DNA of 37,297 nt from Gnetum montanum (taxonomy: Eukaryota; Streptophyta; Gnetopsida; Gnetales; Gnetaceae): assembly GCA_015680685.1 (NCBI GenBank), contig MNCI01003056.1:12052-49348 (forward strand), given 5' to 3'. Shown here piece after piece: positions 29,441-37,297 of the stretch; positions within the stretch are counted from its first letter, which is position 1; each line of letters starts with the position of its first letter. Under the pieces are notes generated by a model, which did no database searches, had not been told where the DNA came from, and saw only the letters and a list, made by a program, of their open reading frames with translations. The position numbers and the translations under genes were made by a program.

Positions 29441-31076
29441 AGTTTAAGAAAACTTCATCCGAACCTCTTTTCATGCCTACAAGTGGAGAAATGAAGGTTT
29501 TGGACAACTTAGAGACATTTGAGACATTCAAGAGATGTCTTGCTTGAGAGTTAGGCACTTGCAAAAGATGTCTTAGGAACACATGATACATCTTACTTGA
29601 GAGTTAGGTCTTCAAAGTAGACTTCTCATTAGTTGAGTAGACCTTTTGCCAAAGATGTTAACATCAAAGAGGAGACATCTTGTACATGTGAGAGATATCT
29701 TTTCTTTAGAGGAGACATCTTGCCTAAATGATAAGATTGACAAAGAGACATCTTATCAAGCTTGTAAATGTCTTGTTTGAGTTGGAAAAAGCTCTAAAGT
29801 AGTCATGTTAAATTAGAAACAAATAAAAATATATGAGTTAGGCATAAGAATGGTTTTCCTAAAGTGTTAGCTATGCATTATCTTTGTTTTGTGTTAAATA
29901 TTAGACATTGTTGCATGTTTTGTGATGAGAGAGTCAGTAAGAGAGTTTGTATGCATCTTAGTGGTCATTATGTGTGGATTTTGGTCCTTTGTATGTGGGA
30001 AGAGATTTGGAATTGATTAGGCGTTATATTAAGGTTGATTATGTGTGATTGTAAAGCCTCATGCTCTACAATATCATTGAGCATGTGATTATTTTGGTGT
30101 AATCTTATGTGGATTTGTGGATCTGCTTTATTTGAATTTTCTTTTAGTTTTAATAGAAGATAGTTAGTTTTCTTGTTTTCTAGCAATTAATTTGTCTTGC
30201 ATACATTTTAGATTTAGTTTGTTTTGAAGGGTTCAAGTAAATCAAAGTGACCCTGCTCCATAGATGTAATGTAATGAGTTGAGGTCATGCCTATAAATAT
30301 GAGCCCATTGTCATGTCAAACTTACCTTTTGGTTAACATAGTAACTAGGCTTTATCAATTTGTTTTCTTAAAGCTAGTGATAGTTGTGAGTGCCTACAAT
30401 GTGGTGATTAACAATTAAATGAGATCTTTATTCAAGTAGAGTATACCTAGACATACTTCATGTCTAACAATAAAATTAAGATTATTCCTCACCACTGCAA
30501 CATTTCACTTTGATTTACTTTCCATCGTCATTTACTTTTATAATGTCCTTCACATTTCTAATGGCATTTACATTTCTACTATTTGTTAGAGATTTAATGT
30601 AATAAGTATGATTGATTTCAAGCATACAAATATTACCATTTGGTAACCTAGTAGTGGCTTAGCTTGATTTGCTTAGTAGCTAGTCACCTAGTAATCCTAG
30701 TGGCAATTATATTAGTCCAAGTTGTGTCTAGAAAGTTAGGAACAAATACTTGTTGTTGTAGGCTAGTTTAGTATTCTATTTATATTATTCTTAGTTCATA
30801 GAATCTATATTTACTTTAGCATATTAATAGATTGTATATGTTATCTACACAAGCTAGTAAATATTAAGATTCATTCAATATCAATCAATCATATAGCTTA
30901 TCAAGAGTTGAATCATACACTTTGAGTTTTGCTAACTCTAGTAGGAAAATAATGATTGCAAGCTCACTATCAATACACTAATATACAATATTGTCTCATT
31001 CATGGATTACATTTTGGTCACACATGTACACTCGTAACTTGTATGGTTTGGCATTGGGAACTCTCATTCCTCATCA
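29441..31076 (+). mobile_element. LTR of a Ty3/gypsy-like element (copy D)
   Basis: U3 has dispersed GACATCTT/AAGATGTC sites (29,533-29,785) and a TATA box CTATAAATATG (about 30,292-30,302). R follows with TGAGTGCCTACAATGTGG (compare TGAGTGCCCGTAGTGTGG at 8,541) and ACAATAAAATTAAGATT. U5 ends CTCATCA at 31,076, one base before a mutated primer site. The 5' limit is not certain. Confidence 0.7.
29533..29785 (+). repeat. Dispersed GACATCTT / AAGATGTC motif cluster in U3 of LTR D
   Basis: Clear sites: AGATGTCT (29,533), AAGATGTCTT (29,565), GAGACATCTT (29,672, 29,712 and 29,745), plus variants ACATCTTAC near 29,587 and AAATGTCTTG near 29,768. Both orientations occur and the spacing is irregular (30-100 bp). 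This is another promoter-upstream motif cluster, unlike those of the other LTRs. Confidence 0.7.
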
Positions 31077-31077
31077 T

Positions 31078-31095
31078 TAGCATCATTGCTAGCAG
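31078..31095 (+). other. Primer-binding site relic (tRNA-Asp)
   Basis: TAGCATCATTGCTAGCAG lines up with TGGCGCCGTTGCCGGGGA; most differences are G-to-A or C-to-T. It sits one base after the CTCATCA LTR end. Confidence 0.5.
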
Positions 31096-31217
31096 TGGTA
31101 TCAATATACACTAGTTAATTGATTTTATTAAGAGTTTGTTGTGCTAACACTTTAAAAGATTTATCTTCTAAATACATAATAATTTCTAAACACACACTTG
31201 ATCAATAATTAATCAAC

Positions 31218-32858
31218 ATGGCTTCAACACACAAAGTGGTTTTTCCACCTATTAATGAAAGTAATGACAAGATTCATATTGAAGAAAAGTAGAATGGACC
31301 AATGCAAACAAGAAATTCCTATACTCATGTAAATTCATATTATCATGGCTTTATTTTTATCTTTCATCAAGATGAATAGTTTAGATGGAGAGACTTATAG
31401 GGTAATATTGTATTGCCACCAAAGCATTTAGCTCCATTTATTCTTCAAGAATCACTTTTTAAATCAAGTCTTGGTCAGACACATGAAGGGTATGAAGTCA
31501 TAGAGAACATGACTAGATCCTACTAGCCAACAAAAGTCTAGATGAGAAGAGATGTTATCATGAAAGTAAGATATGAATAAAAACAAGGCAAACAAGCATA
31601 TCAGGCAATCATAATATTTGAAAAGGAAGATCTAGAGTATCAAGATGAAAAGTCTTACTACCCTGATCTTATGTCCATCCACCTATTCTATATGATGAAC
31701 ATTCTATACAATAGAAGCTATGCTATGCCTTAGCAGAAACTCTTCAAAGAGATGAGGTAGACCCCAGAGCAAGGAGGGACTTAAGGTCAAGGATCTCTAG
31801 CAAATCTGAAAGACAAAAAACCAAGGAGTCATAATAGTAGAACCAACTAACACCATTTTCCAAGTTCTCCATCCTTTTTATCATACTTGCAAATAGATTC
31901 TAACAAGGGAGAATGTAGATATGACGATAGAGCTCCACAAAAAGATTAAGAGTAAGCACTTGATAGGGAGAGAAGGAGAGATCACAATAAACACTCAAAA
32001 ATTAGGAGACATCATGATGCATATGAAAGTGAAAGAGAAGAAGAAAGGGAGAGGGAGTAGAGGCATGGAAGAAGAGATAAGAAAGAGCATTGAGGGGCCA
32101 TCATTACTACTATTGACATGATGAATCCCTATTAACTATAAGAAGCATGATTAATATCAATAAGGTCATGCACATTTTAACAAGGCATCAAAGGGATAGT
32201 CACATCAAGTGGCTAGACATTAATAATATTTTCAAATTTGAAAAAGAATATAATGTTGATCCTCAACACTACCTTCAATCCTTCTATGATGCTTGTGCAC
32301 TCCAGAATATTGAGAATGAGTGGTAGACAAAAAAAAATGCTAATTTATGAAACTAATAGGAGATATTACACTTTCCATCTAAATAATAAAAGACTTATAA
32401 TTGTAGACATGTATAGATATTTAGGAGTAGAATGCTTTTAAAATTATAGGTGGAAGAATTATATATCATAGAGAGTTATAAATGGCTGGAAGGCTTTTAT
32501 ATAATAAAGAACAAATGTAGTAATCACAACATTTGAACTTGGACAATTCAAAAATATGGTTTTCAAACAATTGTACAAACTATAGTGCTTTATGAATGTG
32601 TGATGTGGGACCTAGGTCTTGATCAAAAATCATAGAAGGAAATTAAAAAACTTCAATAAAAAATTCTTGTTGAATGAATTTAAGGTGAAAACTCAAGTTC
32701 CATATGCAATACTTTTAGTAGAAGCTAATTTTTTTGCCACTAGAAGCCAATTTTACTTGAGTAATAAAAATAGAAATAAGATTTTAAGAGAGATCATCCA
32801 AAAATTTCAACAAGGGATATCACAACCAAGAAATTTGCATAAATTTAATGATTAATTC
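31218..32858 (+). pseudogene. gag: gag pseudogene, relative of the one at 9,323-12,054
   Basis: From ATG 31,218 (MASTHKVVFPPINESNDK) a frame with many stops leads through ECRYDDRAP near 31,913-31,940, matching ECRYRDRAP at about 9,668-9,694 in the other gag. It continues into an Arg/Glu-rich stretch, and after a frameshift reaches HIKWLDINNIFKF and DPQHYLQSFYDACALQNIEN (32,201-32,320), the capsid segment shared with NPQHHLQAFHDACVLQNIES of the first element. A last open piece ends at 32,855. Sequence that looks like a much longer LTR starts at about 32,958, so the rest of this element is displaced or missing. Confidence 0.72.
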
Positions 32859-33181
32859 TTTGATGCTATCAAATGTGTTTTAATAGATTAGCTTATTGTT
32901 ATTACTGTTATTATTGTTGTTATTGTTATTTTCATACATAAGTGAATGCAATCTACTTGTTAGGATATTTTGTTAGAATTTTCTATCCTTTATTTTACTA
33001 CTATTGGAGCTTAATCATAGATCTTTTGAATGTTTTATGATTAAATACTGAAATCTAATTACCTCAGGAAGTTTTTCTTTTTGTCAATTATTATGCCTTT
33101 ATAAGTATTTGATTATGCATACCTTATTCTGTATGCACATTTAGCTATGCATATTTTATTTTTATTATGCATATGTGATTA

Positions 33182-33673
33182 TATAATACTCTATTCAAGG
33201 AGCAATTTTAAACCCTAACCTAACCCAAAACATATTGCTTATTATCTTTTGTCCTTAAACTAAGATTTGGAGCTCATTTTTAATTATAATTTAATATTTC
33301 ATAAATCAACTTTATTAAGTACCTTAGGATGATGTCTTACCTAGAATTTGACCTTCTCGATGTGTTCGAAACATTTGAAAACATATGTTATGATCATTGG
33401 TTTACTAGAATCGAAGTTACGATTTTTTATAATACTTTATTCATGGAGCAATTTTAAAGCTTGACCTAAACCAAAACATATTTCTTGTTATCTTTTGTCC
33501 TTAAACTAAGATTTGGAGCTTATTTTTAATTATAATTTAATATTGCATAAATATGCTTTGTTAAGGAAGTACCTCAAGATGATGTCCTACCTAAAATTTG
33601 ACCTTACCAATATGTTTGGAACATTTAAAAATATAGGGTTTGACCCTTAGTTTACTAGAATCGGAGTTATGGT
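33182..33673. repeat. Tandem duplication in LTR F, offset 246 bp
   Basis: TATAATACTCTATTCAAGG at 33,182 pairs with TATAATACTTTATTCATGG at 33,428. Both units share ATCTTTTGTCCTTAAACTAA, GATTTGGAGCT, GATGATGTC(T/C)TACCTA and GTTTACTAGAATCG. Confidence 0.9.
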
Positions 33674-33714
33674 TCTTGAGATATCACACTTTCTAGTTTG
33701 CTAAAGTATTGTAA

Positions 33715-34160
33715 ATGTAAATGTAAATGTAAGTATAAGCATAAATGTAAAAGCACGTTCACATGCAAAATGCATTGTTAAAATATATAAAACATATGTA
33801 TGATATGCTTATAATATAAACATATGTTATGCTTTTCTTTCCTTCCTCCTACACATCAAGGTTTGTTGACCACCTCTTATATTGCTTATTTTTCTACTAT
33901 GTCACGCATCTTTGTTTTTGAAATAGAAATCCTTTCTCATAAATGTAAATGTAAGTATAAGCATAAATGTAAAAGTACTTTCACATGTAAAATGCATTGT
34001 TAAAATATATAAAGCATATGTATGGTATGCTTATACTATAAACATATGTTATGCTTTTCTTTCCTTCCTCCTACGCATTAGGGTTTGTTCATCACCTCTT
34101 ATATTGCTTATTTTTCTACCTTGTCACACATCTTTGTTTCTGAAACAAAAACCCTTTCTC
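33715..34160. repeat. Tandem duplication in LTR F, offset 222 bp
   Basis: ATGTAAGTATAAGCATAAAT begins at 33,727 and again at 33,949. Both units share AATGCATTGTTAAAATATAT, ATGCTTTTCTTTCCTTCCTC and TCTTATATTGCTTATTTTTC. The copies are nearly identical, so this is the youngest of the three blocks. Confidence 0.92.
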
Positions 34161-35089
34161 ACACCATTTCTTCATCTAAAACCTAATTTTTGCCTAGTTT
34201 CTTTTGTTTGGAGCCTCTTTTTTTGTTTCTCAACATGTACAAAGCCCAGGTTTCATGCTGCATGTGATTTTTCCATTTATAAATAGATTATGACATTTGG
34301 TACAACTTGTTTTGGATCATAAGGTGTTTTTAGCGTGATAGTTCAAAGTAAAGTAAAAGGTTGATTTTTGTTACTATAGATATTATGTGCTTTCTTTCTA
34401 CTTTCTGGTTTTTCATTAGTTTTCCACGATTTTAATTCTTATGTTGGGATTTTGCCAAAGTTTTATTATTTTGGTCTTATTTTTATATGAAAATCAATAT
34501 TTTAATCTTGTCTAAACTATATTCTATCTTTTAGATGAATTTCTGGAATTATGGAAACCTTGCCTAACTTGCTATGAATATTTTGGATTTGCTTATGGCA
34601 TAAGAATGATTTTGTGGAAATTTGGCTATTACAAATTTTTGGGTATTTTGAAAAATTTAGCTCATGATATAAATGTGATTTTGTGATAATTTTATGGAAT
34701 TTTGGCTACCATGGATTTGGCTATTTTGGAAATCATTTGGAATTTTGGAACAAAATAATAATTAGATGAACATTTGTGATTAGTTGGTAGCTGTGAATCT
34801 TTTAGATGTCCTTGTCTATATGCAATAGTGGTGTGTTCTTTAGTGGAACCTACCCTATAAGAACAATGGTTGGATGAATTCTTACCATGGATTTTGATTC
34901 ATAAGTTCATGTGAGACTATGGATTTAGTTAAGATCATGGCACTGAGCAGTTGAGTCTAGCGGAGTTGTTGTGAAGCATGATTAAGAACTATCCCTTTGA
35001 TGACACATGTGCCTTGACCATTAAGGATGTTAGTAGTGAAGCTATTGCGAAGACTCAACCATGAGTGACTTGTTTGGGGGTCATAATAA

Positions 35090-35583
35090 TACTTTGATGA
35101 TAGTAGTGAGGTTAAACCAAGAGCTATTGGTGAGTCCCTTTAGCAATGAGGATAATCAAGACTTCGCCTTCGAAGATGCTTAGTTAAAATATACATTCTT
35201 TGGATTTTTGTTGAACAAATTTATGATATTTTTAGACATTAAAATAGTTTAAAAGATAATCCGATGACAGTAGTAAGATTATTCCAAGACTAGATGATTT
35301 TTGTTGGTAGTGAGGATAACTAAAACCTAGTTGTCAAATATGCTTGGTTAAAATATACATTCTTTGGATTTTTGCTAGACAAAATTGTGACATTTTTGGA
35401 CATTAAAATAATTTAAAGGATTATCCAATGATAGTAGTGAGGTTATTCCAAGACCTAATGATTCTTGTTGCTAGTGAGGATAATCAAGACCTAGCTTGCA
35501 AAGATGCTTGGATAAAACATACATTCTTTGGACTTTTGGATTTCTTCTAAATATTTGAAAAATTTGTGGCATTTCTGATGCTA
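35090..35583. repeat. Three-unit tandem repeat in LTR F, period about 164 bp
   Basis: ACATTCTTTGG recurs at 35,193, 35,356 and 35,521. Each unit has GATAGTAGTGAGGTT or a variant, AGTGAGGATAA or AATGAGGATAA, and ATGCTT(A/G)G(T/A)TAAAA. It ends about 230 bp before the TATA-like site. Confidence 0.88.
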
Positions 35584-35810
35584 TTATGCATGCTTTTCTA
35601 TTGGATTCTCCATTGGCTCAAATCAAATCTTTTTCTTGGATGAATGTGTGGAGCATCACATACGCCTCTTTTGCGGCTTCCTTGAGAATCCATATTAATT
35701 TAAAATATTAGAAAGCCAAGATTGGCAATAATATTAATTTTAACAGATCAGTATTGGGTTTTGCAATACCCAGATATTATTGTAATATTTATTTTTAAAC
35801 CTAGTGGTAG

Positions 35811-35818
35811 TATAAATT
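35811..35818 (+). promoter_or_regulatory. Putative TATA box of LTR F
   Basis: TATAAATT after CTAGTGGTAG. It is the only TATA-like site with the right distance (about 550 bp) to the LTR end; AT-richness limits certainty. Confidence 0.4.
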
Positions 35819-36365
35819 AGAGAGAAAAGAAAAAAAAGAAGGGGATGCATACACATCAAAAGAAAATTCTTCTTTTTTTGAGAAAACAGAAAAGGCGGAG
35901 TTGATACCAGAAAATTCCATATCACATTGGAATGAATTATTCTTGAGATTTTTGTTGAAGATTTGTTGAGCCTTATGGTAATTCTTGTAATTCACAATCA
36001 AATTGTTGCATTGTGGAGACAGCAAGGCAGGATTGCAATTTAGGCAAGCCTCCTTTGTGATCTTCAATTATTATTTATAATTTCAATTTGATTTAATTAT
36101 AAATCCTTATTCTTAAACTTATGATTAGAAGTTGGGATAAAGGTTTATAATTTTACTTATGAGTTACAGGCATAAGTATAAAATTTGATTGGATTCAATT
36201 TTAACTATTTATTGTCTTAATGATTTCTTTGACTTTTTAACCGTTCCTCCATGGGATATGACTCATGGGTCAATCATAGACAAGGTGATAATCTCTACAA
36301 TGAAATAAAAAAGGAAAATAAATTTTAAAGGTATCCAACACCAAATTTTTCCTGGCTCATCAATT

Positions 36366-36383
36366 TGGCGCCATTGCTGGGGA
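36366..36383 (+). other. Primer-binding site, tRNA-Asp, nearly intact
   Basis: TGGCGCCATTGCTGGGGA matches the complement of the plant tRNA-Asp 3' end (TGGCGCCGTTGCCGGGGA) at 16 of 18 positions. The host tRNA primes minus-strand DNA synthesis here. It follows the LTR end by three bases. Confidence 0.85.
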
Positions 36384-36616
36384 GTTAATTATCATCAAGG
36401 GTTCAGTAAGGTTTAATTTTTATTTTATTTTATTTATTTTTTCGTGCATTTTATTTTTCTTTTATATTTTTTTCAGAAATGGTTTCTTTTACTCATTTTT
36501 CTTGTTAAAAAAANAAAAGTTAATCAAAACCAAAATCAAGAATAACCAATATGATCAAGATCTGATTATTCTTCCCCTCAGAAGACACAAAATCCCAACG
36601 AGAAATTACAACCTGA

Positions 36617-37297
36617 TTTTTCCATAACGGGAACCCTCTATTTGACATTCCAACATCAACCACGAGTTCAACTACGGGGGAAGGATTTCAAAATCTAAAT
36701 TCTACTCCAATGTCAACCTATGTAACCACTATAGGAGGTATCACCCAACCAATAATTACTTTGAACATACAAACTCCACCAATAGTAACCTCATTACCAA
36801 GTCCGATAGTAACTCCAATAGTAGCTTCAACTTATACTATGGGATCATCCTCACATCATGTACCTCCTCCATTTTCTTTAGGACCAATTCCTCTTTCTTT
36901 TGGTAGTTTAAGTTCTAATGTTCAAATTAATCAGCCATTCCTAGGACAAACCATTGGAGAATTATTAAATCAGAGAACATCAATTATACATCAAGGCCCA
37001 TTGGTTTTCCCACAAGGAAGAGATGTGGAGAGAAAAAATATTCACCTATTACCTATTTTTAAGGGGACAAATGATGAAGGTCCAGTCACTCACATAAGAG
37101 AATTTAAAACAACATTAGCTATGTTAGCACCTCAAAGTGGGGATAGAACTAAAATGATTTCTTTCAAATCAACCCTAAAAGACAAAGCTAATTTTTGGCT
37201 ACAAACCCTTCGAACACAAATTAGTTCTTGGGATGAGTTTAAAAATGCTTTCCTACAAAGATTTCTTTCTAATGATAGGCTATACTCATTAAGAAAG
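36617..37297 (+). CDS. gag: Gag polyprotein, 5' part, of a Ty3/gypsy element (partial, runs off the window)
   Basis: The frame is open for 227 codons from just after a TGA at 36,614-36,616 to the window edge. The likely original ATG is 36,479, in the same frame, but three stops lie between them (one near an ambiguous base at 36,514), so the 5' end is either damaged or translated from a later ATG such as 36,711. The first 120 residues are Pro/Ser/Thr-rich. Then come IFKGTNDEGPVTHIREF, KMISFKSTLKDKANFW and WDEFKNAFLQRF, the signature of the Retrotrans_gag capsid domain (fluid F.G..D...H...F, L...A..W, W.E....F...F). Gag assembles the particle that holds the element's RNA. The gag at 9,323 is only a distant relative. 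The frame suggests recent activity compared with the other elements here. Confidence 0.85.

Larger units (their letters stand above)
32958..36362 (+). mobile_element. Very long 5' LTR of the youngest element (copy F), about 3.4 kb
   Basis: The right end is firm: CTCATCA to 36,362, then ATT and a near-perfect tRNA-Asp primer site at 36,366. The proposed left end, TGTTAGGATATTTTG at 32,958, rests on the TG rule and on the position where the gag2 relic stops; it is a guess. Inside are three tandem-duplication blocks (33,182-33,673; 33,715-34,160; 35,090-35,583), a TATA-like TATAAATT (35,811) and an R-U5 of roughly 500 bp. The 61-88 codon ORFs at 34,104 and 35,740-36,067 are not convincing. Confidence 0.6.

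Noticed and set aside
31921-32121. 66-codon Lys/Glu-rich ORF
   Set aside because: It overlaps the gag relic in another frame; the gag frame itself gives the Arg/Glu-rich segment expected from the related element, so this is a shadow.
33207-33226. Telomere-like AAACCCTAACCTAACCC
   Set aside because: It lies within one unit of a 246-bp LTR duplication; the matching place in the second unit (AAAGCTTGACCTAAACC) is not telomeric. Only two or three partial units, so a chance resemblance.

Overview
The window reads as nuclear DNA of a land plant with a large, repeat-rich genome. The evidence is LTR retrotransposons whose primer-binding sites match the 3' end of plant tRNA-Asp, Gag sequences of the Athila/Tat (Ty3/gypsy) kind, tRNA-derived SINEs, AT-rich DNA, and a small split gene with a long first intron. 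Nothing in the sequence fixes the species. A gymnosperm or fern would fit the very long LTRs and the heavy decay of the elements, but that is inference. There are no bacterial operons, CRISPR arrays, rRNA genes or functional tRNA genes.

Layout. From 1 to about 5.3 kb lie decayed LTR elements on the minus strand: two LTR copies at the left edge, a broken Gag zinc knuckle at 3.3 kb, another LTR at 4.5-5.3 kb, and three tRNA-derived SINE copies side by side at 2.4-2.9 kb. From 5.8 to 7.5 kb is a different LTR-like block with repeats of about 185 bp ahead of a TATA box. From 8.2 to 14.7 kb is a plus-strand element with an LTR, a mutated tRNA-Asp primer site, one long gag pseudogene (9323-12054), about 2 kb of non-coding DNA, and a second copy of the LTR's 3' part. 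No protease, reverse transcriptase, RNase H or integrase is visible, so it resembles a gag-only, non-autonomous element. From 14.9 to 19.8 kb is lower-copy-looking DNA with no gene I recognise.

From 21.2 to 26.3 kb, on the minus strand, is the best candidate for a cellular gene: three exons with consistent splice phases encode an 87-residue protein with an F-box-like core. It is preceded by a 21-codon upstream ORF that ends directly against the start codon. Its 4.7-kb first intron holds a coding-like fragment, a frameshifted Merlin/IS1595-type transposase relic (plus strand, 23.0-23.4 kb), a SINE and a 435-440 bp duplication.

From 27 kb to the end are three further plus-strand LTR elements. 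The last has a primer site with only two mismatches to tRNA-Asp, a Gag frame open for 227 codons to the window edge, and an upstream LTR of perhaps 3.4 kb built from three separate tandem-duplication blocks. It appears to be the youngest element and to lie inside an older gag relic.

A theme across the window is that related LTRs keep a recognisable R-U5 (AATAAA/AATAAG signal, conserved CTCATCA end) while each carries a different repeated-motif array in U3: palindromic GCGATATCGC sites, a 14-bp tandem repeat, dispersed GACATCTT sites, or long duplications. The old gag frames keep their register over hundreds of codons but are full of stop codons. Nearly all of these could come from single C-to-T or G-to-A changes, as expected of methylated, silenced plant transposons.
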